DNA of 64,000 bases. It comes from Massilia aurea. GTDB lineage: Bacteria; Pseudomonadota; Gammaproteobacteria; Burkholderiales; Burkholderiaceae_D. A program made the position numbers and the translations under genes. Of this stretch, positions 1-9,831 are shown in pieces. The DNA is taken from the NCBI RefSeq assembly GCF_014200505.1, contig NZ_JACHBX010000001.1:372001-436000 (forward strand). The letters run 5' to 3'. Below the pieces are notes generated by a model. The model was not told the origin of the DNA. It was given only the letters and a program-made list of their open reading frames with translations, and made no database searches. Positions within the stretch are counted from its first letter, which is position 1, and every line of letters starts with the position of its first letter.

Positions 1-1
1 G

Positions 2-2425
2 AAGTGCGCGCGCGTCGTCGGCGACACGATGGGCAAGTTCCACCCGCACGGCGACTCGTCGATCTACGACACGCTCGTGCGCATGGCGCAAGACTTCTCG
101 CTGCGCTACACGCTGGTCGATGGCCAGGGCAACTTCGGTTCCATCGACGGCGACAGCGCCGCAGCGATGCGTTACACCGAGTGCCGCCTGGACAAGATTG
201 CCGGCGAAATTCTGGCCGACATCGACAAGGACACCGTCGACTTCCAGCCGAACTACGACGGCAAAGAGAAAGAGCCGACCGTCCTGCCAACCCGCATCCC
301 GAACCTGTTGATCAACGGTTCGTCGGGCATCGCGGTCGGCATGGCCACGAATATTCCGCCGCACAACCTGTCCGAAGTGATTGCCGGCGCGATGCACGTG
401 CTGCACAACCCGGATTGCACGATTGACGAGCTGATCGAGCTGATCCCGGCACCGGACTTCCCGACCGCCGGCATCATCTATGGCGTCTCGGGCGTGCGCG
501 ACGGTTACCGCACCGGTCGTGGCCGCGTCGTGATGCGCGCCAAGACCCACTTCGAAGAAATCGGCCGCGACGGCGCCCGTACGGCGATCATCATCGATGA
601 GCTGCCATACCAGGTGAACAAGAAGTCGCTGCTCGAGCGCATCGCTGAAAACGTGCGCGACAAGAAGCTCGAAGGCATTTCCGACATCCGCGACGAGTCC
701 GACAAGTCGGGCATGCGCGTCGTGATCGAGCTCAAGCGCGGCGAAGTCCCCGAAGTCGTACTGAACAACCTGTACAAGCAAACGCAGCTGCAAGACACGT
801 TCGGCATGAACATGGTGGCGCTGGTCAATGGCCAGCCGAAACTGCTGAACCTCAAGCAGATGCTCGAGTGCTTCCTGTCGCACCGCCGCGAAGTCGTCAC
901 GCGCCGTACCGTGTTCGAACTGCGCAAGGCGCGCGACCGCGGCCACATGCTCGAAGGCCTGGCTGTTGCGTTGGCCAATATCGACGATTTCATCGCGATC
1001 ATCAAGGCGGCGCCATCGCCACCGGTTGCCAAGGTCGAGCTGATGCAGCAAGCCTGGGATTCGTCCCTGGTGCGCGAAATGCTCAACCGCACCGAAACCG
1101 GCGCGGCCGGCGGCATCGAAGCCTTCCGTCCCGAGCACCTGCCAAAGCACTATGGCATGCAGCCGGACGGCCTGTACAAGCTGTCGGACGAGCAGGCGCA
1201 AGAGATTCTGCAGATGCGTCTGCAGCGCCTGACGGGCCTGGAGCAGGACAAGATCGTCAACGAGTACAAGGAAGTGATGACCCACATCGCCGACCTGCTC
1301 GACATCCTGTCCAAGCCCGAGCGCGTCACCACGATCATCGTCGACGAAATGACGGCGATCAAATCCGAGTACGCCGACAACGGCAAGGATGCGCGCCGTT
1401 CGGCCATCGAGCACAATGCCAGCGACCTCGAAACCGAAGACCTGATCACGCCGCAGGACATGGTCGTGACGCTGTCGCACTCGGGCTACATGAAGTCGCA
1501 GCCGGTGTCCGAATACCGCGCGCAAAAGCGCGGTGGCCGTGGCAAGCAGGCGATGGCAACGAAAGAAGACGACTGGATCGACCAGCTCTTCATCGCCAAC
1601 ACGCACGACTACATCCTGTGCTTCAGCAACCGTGGCCGCATGTACTGGCTCAAGGTCTGGGAAGTGCCGCAAGGCTCGCGCAATTCGCGCGGCAAGCCGA
1701 TCGTCAACATGTTCCCGCTGCAGGACAACGAAAAGATCACCGTCGTGCTGCCGCTGCAGGGCGAGAACCGCACCTTCCCTGAAGACCATTACGTCTTCAT
1801 GTCCACCTCGCTGGGCACCGTCAAGAAGACGCCGCTGCGCGACTTCTCCAATCCACGCAAAGCCGGCATCATCGCGGTCGACCTGGACGAGGGCGATGTG
1901 CTGGTTGGCGCGGCGCTCACCGACGGCAAGCACGACGTGATGCTGTTCTCCGACGCCGGCAAGGCGGTGCGCTTCGACGAGAACGACGTGCGTCCGATGG
2001 GCCGTACGGCGCGCGGCGTGCGCGGCATGAACCTCGAAGAAGGCCAGGAAGTCATTGCGCTCCTGGTGGCCGAGAACGAGCAGCAAACCGTCCTCACCGC
2101 GACCGAGAACGGCTTCGGCAAGCGTACCCCGATCACGGAGTACACCCGCCATGGCCGCGGCACGAAGGGCATGATCGCGATCCAGACCTCCGAGCGTAAC
2201 GGCAAGGTGGTGGCGGCGACCCTGGTCGAGCCAAGCGACGAGATCATGCTGATCACGACGGGCGGCGTGCTGATTCGTACGCGCGTCTCCGAGATCCGCG
2301 AGATGGGCCGCGCGACGCAGGGCGTGACCCTCATCGCCGTGGAAGACGGCACCAAGCTGTCGGGCCTGCAGCGCATCGTCGAAACCGACCTCGAAGAAGT
2401 CGAGTTCGAGCCGGCGCCCGAGTAA
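2..2425 (+). CDS. gyrA: DNA gyrase subunit A (5' end missing)
   Basis: Catalytic subunit of the type II topoisomerase that introduces negative supercoils. The frame is open from base 2, so the N-terminal part (about the first 70 residues by E. coli numbering) lies outside the window. The quinolone-resistance region reads [11 protein letters not shown], so the positions equivalent to E. coli Ser83 (codon 56-58) and Asp87 (codon 68-70) are the sensitive residues. The active-site tyrosine is in AAAMRYTE (codon 173-175). The GyrA box QKRGGRGK, needed for DNA wrapping, is present in the C-terminal beta-pinwheel region. The C-terminus is acidic ([12 protein letters not shown]). A DUF2059 gene and serC follow on the same strand. 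Confidence 0.97.
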   Translation, partial: KCARVVGDTMGKFHPHGDSSIYDTLVRMAQDFSLRYTLVDGQGNFGSIDGDSAAAMRYTECRLDKIAGEILADIDKDTVDFQPNYDGKEKEPTVLPTRIPNLLINGSSGIAVGMATNIPPHNLSEVIAGAMHVLHNPDCTIDELIELIPAPDFPTAGIIYGVSGVRDGYRTGRGRVVMRAKTHFEEIGRDGARTAIIIDELPYQVNKKSLLERIAENVRDKKLEGISDIRDESDKSGMRVVIELKRGEVPEVVLNNLYKQTQLQDTFGMNMVALVNGQPKLLNLKQMLECFLSHRREVVTRRTVFELRKARDRGHMLEGLAVALANIDDFIAIIKAAPSPPVAKVELMQQAWDSSLVREMLNRTETGAAGGIEAFRPEHLPKHYGMQPDGLYKLSDEQAQEILQMRLQRLTGLEQDKIVNEYKEVMTHIADLLDILSKPERVTTIIVDEMTAIKSEYADNGKDARRSAIEHNASDLETEDLITPQDMVVTLSHSGYMKSQPVSEYRAQKRGGRGKQAMATKEDDWIDQLFIANTHDYILCFSNRGRMYWLKVWEVPQGSRNSRGKPIVNMFPLQDNEKITVVLPLQGENRTFPEDHYVFMSTSLGTVKKTPLRDFSNPRKAGIIAVDLDEGDVLVGAALTDGKHDVMLFSDAGKAVRFDENDVRPMGRTARGVRGMNLEEGQEVIALLVAENEQQTVLTATENGFGKRTPITEYTRHGRGTKGMIAIQTSERNGKVVAATLVEPSDEIMLITTGGVLIRTRVSEIREMGRATQGVTLIAVEDGTKLSGLQRIVETDLEEVEFEPAPE

Positions 2426-2540
2426 TATCGTACTGAGCAGGGGCGTGCTGTCGTCCCTGTTGCTGTCACTTCGAACGGCCGGCCCGGCAGGCCGGCCATT
2501 GTCCCAAGTCGCCGGGCTCTGCCACCCGCATGGACTCCTG

Positions 2541-3116
2541 ATGAAACACTTTCTCCGTTCCCTGACCATCGTTACCGCTGTCGCTGCTGCGCCCTCGTTT
2601 GCCGTGGCGCAAACCGCGCCGGCCCCGGTGGCCGCTGCCACCGCCGCCAGCCCGCAAGCCAGCGCCGCCGTCAAGGAACTGCTCGACGCGATGGACGTGC
2701 GCAAGATGATGGCCGCGTCGTTCGCCGAGATGGAAAAGGCGCTGCCACAGATGATGCGCGCACAGCTGACGGCCGTGATCAACGCCGATCCGGGCGCCGA
2801 TGCCCAGAAAAAGAAAGCCGCGCTGGCCAAGGTCGAGCAGGTCTTGCCCGTGGCGTCGCAAGCAATCAACCGCATGTTCAAGGATCCGGCGCTGATCGAT
2901 GAAATGATGGTCGACATCGCGCCGCTGTACGCCAATAACTACACGGTCGCCGAACTGAAGGAGCTGACCGCGTTCTATCGCACGCCGCTGGGCCGCAAGA
3001 TGCTGGCCCTGAGCCCGCGCCTGTCCGCCGAAAGCATGGCGATCGGCCAGCGCATCGTCGCGCCGCGCCTGAATGGCCTGATGCAGGAAGTCATGCAGAG
3101 CGCACAAGGCAAATAA
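2541..3116 (+). CDS. DUF2059 family secreted protein
   Basis: A 191-residue protein of unknown function. The start ATG at 2541 puts a normal signal peptide ([24 protein letters not shown], cleaved near residue 23) at the N-terminus; an upstream in-frame start at 2445 would bury it behind an implausible extension. An Ala/Pro-rich linker follows, then a helical region with [18 protein letters not shown], which is characteristic of DUF2059. It is presumably periplasmic. It lies 115 bases after gyrA and 19 bases before serC, so it may be co-transcribed with serC. The family call is from recognising the helical motif; no biochemical role can be given. Confidence 0.82.
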   Translation: MKHFLRSLTIVTAVAAAPSFAVAQTAPAPVAAATAASPQASAAVKELLDAMDVRKMMAASFAEMEKALPQMMRAQLTAVINADPGADAQKKKAALAKVEQVLPVASQAINRMFKDPALIDEMMVDIAPLYANNYTVAELKELTAFYRTPLGRKMLALSPRLSAESMAIGQRIVAPRLNGLMQEVMQSAQGK

Positions 3117-3135
3117 CCCTCCACGAAAGGACCGC

Positions 3136-4221
3136 ATGACCCAGATCTTCAATTTCTCGGCCGGCCCCGCCGTACTGCCGAAAGAGGTGCTCCAACAGGC
3201 CGCGCACGACATGCTCGACTGGCATGGCAGCGGCATGTCGGTGATGGAGATGAGCCACCGTGGTCCCGAATTTTCCAGCATCCACCGCCAGGCGATGATT
3301 GATCTGCGTGAGCTGCTGAACGTGCCGGCCAATTACAAGATCCTGTTCCAGCAGGGTGGGGGGCTTGGGCAGAACGCCATCGTGCCGCTCAACCTGGCCG
3401 GGCGCCGTCCAGACCCGGTGATCGACTTCGTCCACACCGGTACCTGGTCGGGCAAGTCGGCCAAGGAAGCGGCGCGCTTTGCGCGCGTGAACATCGCGGC
3501 GTCGAGCGAGCCTGACCACTTTACGCGTGTCCCGGCGCGCGACACCTGGCGCCTGAGCGACGACGCTTCGTATCTGCATATCTGCACCAACGAGACCATC
3601 GACGGCGTCGAATACCCTGACGCGCCCGACGTGCCGGCCGATCTGCCGATCGTGGCCGACATGTCGTCGCACATCCTGTCGCGCCAGATCGATATCTCCA
3701 AGTACGGCGTGATCTTCGCCGGCGCGCAAAAGAACATCGGCCCGGCGGGCCTGACGCTCGTGATCGTGCGAGAGGATTTGCTGGACTTTGCCTCGCCCCA
3801 GTGCCCGTCGGCCTTCCACTGGAAGACCTGCGCCGAGCACGATTCGCTGTATAACACGCCGCCCACCTATGCGATCTATATCGCCGGCCTCGTGTTCGCG
3901 TGGCTCAAGCAGCGCGGCGGCGTGGCGGCGATGGAAGCAATCAATATCGAAAAAGCGCGCCTGCTGTACGCCGCGCTCGACGCCGATGATTTCTACGCCA
4001 ACCGCGTGGATCCGGCTTATCGTTCGCGCATGAACATCCCGTTCTACCTGCGCGACGAATCACTGAACGAGCAATTCCTTGCCGGCGCCAAAGAGCGCGG
4101 GCTGTTGCAACTGAAGGGCCACAAGTCCGTCGGCGGCATGCGGGCATCCATCTACAACGCGATGCCAATCGAGGGCGTACAGGCTCTCGTCGATTATTTG
4201 AACACGTTTGCGGGACGGTAG
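3136..4221 (+). CDS. serC: Phosphoserine aminotransferase
   Basis: Class V PLP-dependent aminotransferase making 3-phosphoserine from 3-phosphohydroxypyruvate and glutamate, in serine and pyridoxal phosphate synthesis. It is 361 residues, the usual length. It opens with [16 protein letters not shown] and has [10 protein letters not shown]. The PLP lysine is K199 in [10 protein letters not shown]. The C-terminal substrate-binding part contains [24 protein letters not shown] at 3126-3131 is a good ribosome binding site. It heads the serine/aromatic amino-acid cluster that continues with pheA, hisC, tyrA and aroA, although a hairpin-pair repeat of about 94 bases separates it from pheA. Confidence 0.97.
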   Translation: MTQIFNFSAGPAVLPKEVLQQAAHDMLDWHGSGMSVMEMSHRGPEFSSIHRQAMIDLRELLNVPANYKILFQQGGGLGQNAIVPLNLAGRRPDPVIDFVHTGTWSGKSAKEAARFARVNIAASSEPDHFTRVPARDTWRLSDDASYLHICTNETIDGVEYPDAPDVPADLPIVADMSSHILSRQIDISKYGVIFAGAQKNIGPAGLTLVIVREDLLDFASPQCPSAFHWKTCAEHDSLYNTPPTYAIYIAGLVFAWLKQRGGVAAMEAINIEKARLLYAALDADDFYANRVDPAYRSRMNIPFYLRDESLNEQFLAGAKERGLLQLKGHKSVGGMRASIYNAMPIEGVQALVDYLNTFAGR

Positions 4222-4236
4222 ATCGTATTGGCCAGC

Positions 4237-4330
4237 TGGACGCGTGGACGGCAGAGCCGTCCACCCTACGCCAATGTGCACGGTAGACAGGTGTACCGTA
4301 GGGTGGACGGGTATCCCGTCCACGCGTCCA
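4237..4330. repeat. REPIN-like pair of inverted GTAG hairpins, copy 1
   Basis: Two arms, 4237-4269 and 4298-4330, are near-perfect reverse complements, and each is itself a hairpin (GGACGG-cagag-CCGTCC on the left, GGACGGG-tat-CCCGTCC on the right). Each arm carries the tetranucleotide GTAG at the foot of its hairpin; the GTAG ends face inward. A second pair occurs at 36968-37070. A GTAG tetranucleotide beside an imperfect palindrome is the known layout of REP sequences mobilised by IS200/IS605-related RAYT transposases. No RAYT gene is in the window. Confidence 0.7.
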
Positions 4331-4382
4331 ATGCACGGCTGATACGCCCGAACGCAAACAACATCGACCAACCAGCATAACG

Positions 4383-5453
4383 ATGACAGACAAACTCACC
4401 CCCTTGCGCGAACGCATCGATGCGATCGACGCACAAATTCTCCAGCTGTTGAGCGAGCGCGGCCAGGTTGCGCAGGCTGTCGGCCACGTGAAGGCCGAAA
4501 CCAACGCGCCCGTGTTTCGCCCCGAGCGCGAAGCCCAGGTACTGCGCGGCGTGGCCGAGCGCAATCCAGGTCCGCTCAAGAACAGCGACGTCCAGACCAT
4601 TTTCCGCGAGATCATGTCGTCCTGCCGCGCCCTCGAAAAGCGCGTCACGGTCGCATTTCTCGGCCCCACCGGCACCTTCAGCGAGCAGGCCGTGTTCCAG
4701 CAGTTCGGCACGGCCATCGATGCGCTGCCGTGCGTGTCGATCGATGAGGTGTTCCGCGCCACCGAAGCCGGCACCGCCGACTTTGGCGTGGTCCCGGTCG
4801 AGAATTCGTCCGAGGGCGCCATCAACCGCACCCTCGACCTGCTGCTGGCAACGACCACGATCATCAGCGGCGAAGTCTCGATCGCGGTCCACCACAGCCT
4901 GATGACCAAGACGGGCACGATGGACGGCGTGACCGTCGTCTGCGCCCATTCGCAGGCGCTGGCACAATGCCAGGTGTGGCTGAACCAGCATTACCCGAAC
5001 ATCGAGCGCCGCGCGGTCGCGTCGAATGCCGAGGCGGCCGTGCTGGCCAGCCAGGATCCGACGGTCGCCGCGATCGCCAGCGAGATGGCGGGCGAGCAGT
5101 ATCGCCTGGGCGTCGTGCAGGCCCACATCCAGGACGATCCGCACAACCGCACGCGCTTCGTCGTGATCGGGCAGTTGCAGACCGGCCGCTCGGGCAAGGA
5201 CCGTACCGGCATCGTGCTGGCCGTGCCGAACAAGGCCGGCGCCGTCTACAACCTGCTCGCGCCCCTTGAAAAACACGGCGTGTCGATGACGCGTTTTGAA
5301 TCGCGCCCGGCCCGCATCGGCACCTGGGAGTATTACTTCTATGTCGACATCGAGGGCCACGTGCACGACGCCGCCGTTGCGCGCGCGCTCGAGGAACTCA
5401 AGGACAACGCCGCCTTCTTCAAGGTGCTGGGGTCCTACCCGCAAAGCCTTTAA
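4383..5453 (+). CDS. pheA: Chorismate mutase / prephenate dehydratase (P-protein)
   Basis: Bifunctional enzyme converting chorismate to prephenate and then to phenylpyruvate for phenylalanine synthesis. It is 356 residues with three parts: an AroQ-type chorismate mutase helical domain (about 1-90, LRERIDAIDAQILQLLSERG), the dehydratase domain (about 95-275, starting VAFLGPTGTFSEQA, with the catalytic T257-R258-F259 motif), and a C-terminal ACT domain whose E306-S-R-P309 motif is the phenylalanine-binding site. Feedback inhibition by phenylalanine is therefore expected. No leader peptide or attenuator was seen upstream, only the hairpin-pair repeat. hisC follows after 21 bases. Confidence 0.97.
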   Translation: MTDKLTPLRERIDAIDAQILQLLSERGQVAQAVGHVKAETNAPVFRPEREAQVLRGVAERNPGPLKNSDVQTIFREIMSSCRALEKRVTVAFLGPTGTFSEQAVFQQFGTAIDALPCVSIDEVFRATEAGTADFGVVPVENSSEGAINRTLDLLLATTTIISGEVSIAVHHSLMTKTGTMDGVTVVCAHSQALAQCQVWLNQHYPNIERRAVASNAEAAVLASQDPTVAAIASEMAGEQYRLGVVQAHIQDDPHNRTRFVVIGQLQTGRSGKDRTGIVLAVPNKAGAVYNLLAPLEKHGVSMTRFESRPARIGTWEYYFYVDIEGHVHDAAVARALEELKDNAAFFKVLGSYPQSL

Positions 5454-5474
5454 ACGATTACGAGAGAGATTTTC

Positions 5475-6578
5475 ATGTCGACATTTGGTCCTGAATACGT
5501 CCGCGCCATCGCCCCCTACCAGGCCGGCAAACCGATCGCCGAAGTGGCCCGCGAATATGGTCTCGACGAAGCGAACATCGTCAAGCTGGCGTCGAACGAA
5601 AACCCGTTCGGCATTCCAGAGTCCAGCCGCGCCGCGATGCTCGAAGCGGCAGCCGACCTGGGCCGCTACCCGGACGCCAACGGTTTCGAGCTGAAGACCG
5701 CGCTGGCCAAGCGCTACGACGTGCCGCTCGAATGGCTCACGCTGGGCAACGGCAGCAACGACATCCTCGAGATCGCGGCCCATGCCTTCGTGCAAAAAGG
5801 CGAAGCGGTCGTGTATTCGCAGTATTCGTTCGCCGTGTATGCGCTGGCCACGCAGGGCGTCGGTGGCCGCGCGATCGTCGTGCCAGCCGTCGACTACGGG
5901 CACGACCTCGATGCGATGGCGGCCGCCATCGATGCCGATACGCGTTTGGTGTATGTCGCCAACCCGAACAACCCGACCGGCACCTTCATCCCGGCCGCGC
6001 AGATCGAAGCGTTCCTGCAAAAAGTGCCGGCGCGCGTGATCGTCGTGCTCGACGAAGCGTACAACGAGTACCTGGCGCCCGAACACCAGTTCGAGTCGAG
6101 CGCCTGGGTGCGCAAATACCCGAACCTGATCGTGTCGCGCACGTTCTCGAAGGCCTATGGCCTGGCCGGCCTGCGCGTGGGCTTTGCCATCGCGCAGCCC
6201 GCTGTCACCGACCTGATGAACCGCATCCGCCAGCCGTTCAACGTCAACTCGCTGGCGCAGGCCGCTGCGGTCGCGGCGCTGAACGACACGCCGTTCCTGG
6301 ACCAGGGCGCGCGCAACAATGCCGACGGCTATCGCCAGATGATCGCCGCCTTTGATGAGCTGGGGCTGGAGTACGTGCCATCATTCGGCAACTTCGTGCT
6401 GGTGCGGGTCGGCGACGACGACGGCGCCGGTGCGCGCGTGAACGTGGCGCTGCTCAAGCAGGGCGTGATCGTGCGCCCGGTCGGCAACTACGGTCTGCCG
6501 CAGTGGCTGCGCATCTCGATCGGCCTGCCGCAGGAGAATGCGGCCTTCATCGAGGCGTTGAAGAAGGCGCTCGGCTGA
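5475..6578 (+). CDS. hisC: Histidinol-phosphate / aromatic aminotransferase (HisC2 type)
   Basis: Fold-type I PLP aminotransferase, 367 residues. It shows KLASNENPFG near the N-terminus, VYVANPNNPTGT, and the PLP lysine K226 in SRTFSKAYGLAGLRVGF. The primary HisC reaction is histidinol phosphate formation. Copies placed between pheA and tyrA, as here, commonly also serve as aromatic aminotransferases for phenylalanine and tyrosine, so that role is inferred from context. A purine-rich GAGAGAG lies upstream of the ATG. tyrA begins on the base after the stop codon, which implies translational coupling. Confidence 0.93.
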   Translation: MSTFGPEYVRAIAPYQAGKPIAEVAREYGLDEANIVKLASNENPFGIPESSRAAMLEAAADLGRYPDANGFELKTALAKRYDVPLEWLTLGNGSNDILEIAAHAFVQKGEAVVYSQYSFAVYALATQGVGGRAIVVPAVDYGHDLDAMAAAIDADTRLVYVANPNNPTGTFIPAAQIEAFLQKVPARVIVVLDEAYNEYLAPEHQFESSAWVRKYPNLIVSRTFSKAYGLAGLRVGFAIAQPAVTDLMNRIRQPFNVNSLAQAAAVAALNDTPFLDQGARNNADGYRQMIAAFDELGLEYVPSFGNFVLVRVGDDDGAGARVNVALLKQGVIVRPVGNYGLPQWLRISIGLPQENAAFIEALKKALG

Positions 6579-7481
6579 ATGCTGGACAAGATCGTTATCG
6601 TCGGCGTCGGCCTGATTGGCGGGTCGTTCGCGCTGGCGCTCAAACGCGCCGGGCAGGTGCGGGAAGTGGTCGGCATCGGCCGCCATCCCGAGGCACTGGC
6701 GCGGGCACTGGCCCTTGGCATCATCGACCGGGTCTGTGACGACTACGCCGACGCGTTGAACGGCGCCGATCTGGTCATGCTGGCCGCGCCGGTGGCGCAG
6801 ACGGGGCCGATCCTGGCTGCGCTGCTGCCGCACCTGGCGCCCGGCACGGTCGTCACCGACGCCGGCAGCACCAAGTGCGACGTGGTTGCAGCAGCCCGCA
6901 CGGTGCTCGGCGAGCGGGTACACCAGTTCGTGCCCGGCCACCCGATCGCCGGCAGCGAAGCAAATGGCCCCGACGCTGCACTGGCTGGCCTTTACCAGGG
7001 CAAGAAGGCCGTGCTCACGCCGTTGCCCGAGAACGCACCAGGCGACGTCGAACGGGTCGCTGCCGCCTGGCGCGCCTGCGGCGCCGTGATGCATCAACTG
7101 ACGCCAGAAGACCATGACCGCGTGTTTGCCGCCGTCAGCCATCTGCCGCACTTGCTGGCCTACGCGCTGGTGGACGACCTCGCCGGCAAGCCGCACGCCG
7201 ACATGCTGTTCCAGTACGCCGCCAGCGGCTTTCGCGACTTCACGCGCATCGCCGGTTCATCGCCCGAAATGTGGCGCGACATCAGCCTGGCCAACCAGGC
7301 TGCGCTGTTGACCGAGCTGGATGCCTATCTGGCACAATTGACGGCGATGCGGACCATGCTCGCCGCCGGCGACGGGGCCGGATTGCACGATATTTATGCG
7401 AACGCGCAGCGCGCCCGCCACGAGTGGCAGATCGCCATCGAAGCCGGCTCGACTCGCGCGCCTATTCAGGAAAACACATGA
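6579..7481 (+). CDS. tyrA: Prephenate dehydrogenase
   Basis: NAD(P)-dependent oxidative decarboxylation of prephenate to 4-hydroxyphenylpyruvate, in tyrosine synthesis. It is 300 residues with a Rossmann fingerprint G9-x-G11-x-x-G14 ([12 protein letters not shown]), the DAGSTK motif and the GHPIAGSE segment typical of TyrA. There is no fused chorismate mutase or ACT domain. The ATG directly abuts the hisC stop codon, and its own TGA overlaps the aroA ATG (ATGA at 7478-7481), so hisC, tyrA and aroA look co-translated. Confidence 0.96.
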   Translation: MLDKIVIVGVGLIGGSFALALKRAGQVREVVGIGRHPEALARALALGIIDRVCDDYADALNGADLVMLAAPVAQTGPILAALLPHLAPGTVVTDAGSTKCDVVAAARTVLGERVHQFVPGHPIAGSEANGPDAALAGLYQGKKAVLTPLPENAPGDVERVAAAWRACGAVMHQLTPEDHDRVFAAVSHLPHLLAYALVDDLAGKPHADMLFQYAASGFRDFTRIAGSSPEMWRDISLANQAALLTELDAYLAQLTAMRTMLAAGDGAGLHDIYANAQRARHEWQIAIEAGSTRAPIQENT

Positions 7482-8809
7482 CGCAGCAAAAACACTATCC
7501 GCAGCATATCGACCTCGAACCCGTGCTGCACGCGCAGGGCGTGGTGCGGCTGCCGGGCTCCAAGAGCATCTCGAACCGCACGCTGCTGCTGGCCGCGCTG
7601 GCCGAGGGCACGACCACGATCCACGACATGCTGGCATCCGACGACACGATGGTCATGCTGGGCGCACTGCGCTCGCTGGGCATCCGCTGGGACGAAGTCG
7701 ACGAGCGCACGGTCATCGTGCATGGCAACGGCGGCGTGCTGCCCGAGGCTGCGGCCGATCTGTTCATGGGCAATGCCGGCACGGCGATCCGGCCGCTGAC
7801 GGCGGCGCTGGCCGTGATCGGCGGCGACTACACGCTGCATGGCGTCTCGCGCATGCACGAGCGTCCGATCGGCGACCTGGTCGACGCATTGAACGCCGTC
7901 GGCGCGCAGATCGAGTACACGGGCGAGCAGGGCTTTCCGCCGCTGCGCATCCGCCGCGGCCACATCACGGCCAACCGCATGGCCGTGCGCGGCAATGTAT
8001 CGAGCCAGTTCCTGACCGCGCTCTTGATGGCCGCGCCGCTGATGGCCACGACGCATCCGGTCTCCATCGACGTCGTCGGCGAGCTGATTTCCAAGCCGTA
8101 CATCGAGATCACGCTGAATCTGATGCGCCGCTTCGGCGTCGAGGTTGAGCAGAATGGCTGGGCCTCGTTCACCGTGCAGCCGGGCCAGCGCTATCAAAGC
8201 CCGGGCACGATCCACGTCGAAGGCGATGCGTCGTCGGCGTCGTACTTCCTGGCCGCCGGCGCGATTGCGGGCGGGCCGGTGCGCGTCGAAGGCGTCGGTG
8301 AACACAGCATCCAGGGCGACGTGCGCTTTGCCGATGCGCTCGAACGCATGGGCGCCATTGTCACGCGGGGCGAGAACTGGATCGAGGTGCAATCGAATGG
8401 CATGCTCAAAGCCATCGACGCCGATTTCAACCACATCCCGGATGCGGCGATGACGATTGCGGTGGCGGCGCTGTACGCCGACGGCCCGAGCACGCTGCGC
8501 AATATCGCCAGCTGGCGCGTGAAGGAAACCGATCGCCTGAGCGCGATGGCGACCGAACTGCGCAAGGTCGGCGCCGAAGTGGAGGAGGGGCCCGACTACA
8601 TCCGCATCACGCCGCCGGACGAACTCAAGCCCGCCACGATCGACACCTACGACGACCACCGGATGGCGATGTGCTTTTCGCTCGCGTCGCTGGACGGCAA
8701 GGCGCGGCGCGGCAACGCGATGCGGATCAACGATCCGAAGTGCGTCGCCAAGACTTTCCCCGACTATTTCGAAGCGTTTGCGGGCATTGCGCGCAACGAG
8801 CTGTTTTAA
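7478..8809 (+). CDS. aroA: 3-phosphoshikimate 1-carboxyvinyltransferase (EPSP synthase)
   Basis: Transfers enolpyruvate from PEP to shikimate-3-phosphate, the sixth step of chorismate synthesis. The frame is open from 7271, but the ATG at 7478 overlaps the tyrA stop and gives the normal 443-residue protein. Active-site segments are [13 protein letters not shown] (K29, R34) and [11 protein letters not shown]; the Gly-Ala sequence in the second is typical of class I, glyphosate-sensitive enzymes. [11 protein letters not shown] and TYDDHRMAM complete the family pattern. cmk follows after 18 bases. Confidence 0.97.
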   Translation: MTQQKHYPQHIDLEPVLHAQGVVRLPGSKSISNRTLLLAALAEGTTTIHDMLASDDTMVMLGALRSLGIRWDEVDERTVIVHGNGGVLPEAAADLFMGNAGTAIRPLTAALAVIGGDYTLHGVSRMHERPIGDLVDALNAVGAQIEYTGEQGFPPLRIRRGHITANRMAVRGNVSSQFLTALLMAAPLMATTHPVSIDVVGELISKPYIEITLNLMRRFGVEVEQNGWASFTVQPGQRYQSPGTIHVEGDASSASYFLAAGAIAGGPVRVEGVGEHSIQGDVRFADALERMGAIVTRGENWIEVQSNGMLKAIDADFNHIPDAAMTIAVAALYADGPSTLRNIASWRVKETDRLSAMATELRKVGAEVEEGPDYIRITPPDELKPATIDTYDDHRMAMCFSLASLDGKARRGNAMRINDPKCVAKTFPDYFEAFAGIARNELF

Positions 8810-8827
8810 TTTATCCGCCCCGAGCCC

Positions 8828-9490
8828 ATGCCCAATTCCAACGTACCAGTCATCACCATCGACGGCCCGACCGCTTCCGGCAAGGGCACCGTGGCCAGCC
8901 GCATCGCCGACCGCCTGGGTTTTCACCTGCTCGACTCGGGCGCGCTGTATCGCCTGACGGCGCTGCAGGCGCTGCGCGGCGCGCTGCCGCTGTCGGACGA
9001 AGCGGGCATCGCGAAGCTGGCCCAGCAGCTGCCGGCGCGCTTTCGGGATGACGTGATCTACCTGGCGGATGAGGATGTAAGTCACGCGATCCGCGCGGAA
9101 GAAGTGGGCAATATGGCGTCGAAGATCGCCGCCTTGCCGGGCGTGCGCCGGGCGCTGTTTGACCTGCAACTGGGCTTTCGCCAGGCGCCCGGATTGGTGG
9201 CCGACGGGCGCGATATGGGCACCGTGATCTTTCCCACCGCCAAGCTCAAGGTGTTCCTCACCGCAAGTGCTGAGGCGCGCGCGCAACGCCGGTATAAGCA
9301 ATTGATTGACAAAGGCTTTTCTGCTAATATGAACGACCTGCTGGCAGATTTACGGGCTAGAGACGAACGCGACACCGGTCGCGCAGTCGCTCCCCTGGTC
9401 GCAGCAGCTGATGCGCATATCCTGGATACCTCTGCGATGGGGGTCGACCAGGCGGTCGAGCAGGTCCTGACCTGGTATACGCATAAATAA
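8828..9490 (+). CDS. cmk: Cytidylate kinase
   Basis: Phosphorylates CMP and dCMP. It is 220 residues, the usual size. The P-loop is G13-PTASGKGT, and the nucleoside-binding segment [20 protein letters not shown] carries the GRD..T.VFP.A..K.FL pattern of the family. The order aroA-cmk-rpsA is widespread in proteobacteria. It is followed by a 341-base gap containing a hairpin repeat and then rpsA, so rpsA probably has its own promoter. Confidence 0.97.
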   Translation: MPNSNVPVITIDGPTASGKGTVASRIADRLGFHLLDSGALYRLTALQALRGALPLSDEAGIAKLAQQLPARFRDDVIYLADEDVSHAIRAEEVGNMASKIAALPGVRRALFDLQLGFRQAPGLVADGRDMGTVIFPTAKLKVFLTASAEARAQRRYKQLIDKGFSANMNDLLADLRARDERDTGRAVAPLVAAADAHILDTSAMGVDQAVEQVLTWYTHK

Positions 9491-9560
9491 GACTTTGAAT
9501 GACGTGGTGGCGGTGGTGTCAACCGGTTGCAGTCCGAACCGTTAGGCAGCAGCGCCTGAA

Positions 9561-9667
9561 CGTCATTCCCGCGCAGGCGGGAATCCCGGTTCGATGCGTC
9601 ACCATTGGCTTGAGTCATCGCCATGGTGGTTTGCAAGTAAATCTGGATCCCCACCTGGGTGGGGACG
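9561..9667. repeat. Inverted pair of dRS3-like hairpin repeats in the cmk-rpsA gap
   Basis: The gap 9491-9831 has no convincing gene. It contains ATTCCCGC-gcag-GCGGGAAT at 9565-9584 and, 60 bases on in inverse orientation, TCCCCACC-tg-GGTGGGGA at 9648-9665. The first matches the ATTCCCGC..GCGGGAAT palindrome found in dispersed repeats of Neisseria and many Burkholderiales, whose read-through gives peptides such as DSRLRGND. The second arm is a diverged partner. This looks like a decayed mobile repeat between cmk and the rpsA promoter. Confidence 0.55.
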
Positions 9668-9831
9668 GTGGTCTTCCGGTTGGCATCTTCGTTGTTGAGG
9701 GTGGCAGTCGTAGACCTTGTCCTTTGGTGCTTGCGACAGCATATTGGCCATCGCAAGCGTGTTTTAACCTAACCCAGTTCAGTCCGCACTATCGTCGGTC
9801 TGCTGGCTCACATGAAATAACCAACTTTTTT

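Noticed and set aside
9499..9831. A 5' extension of rpsA by 111 codons
   Set aside because: It would translate the hairpin repeat region and add sequence not found in S1; the internal ATG at 9832 gives the normal length.
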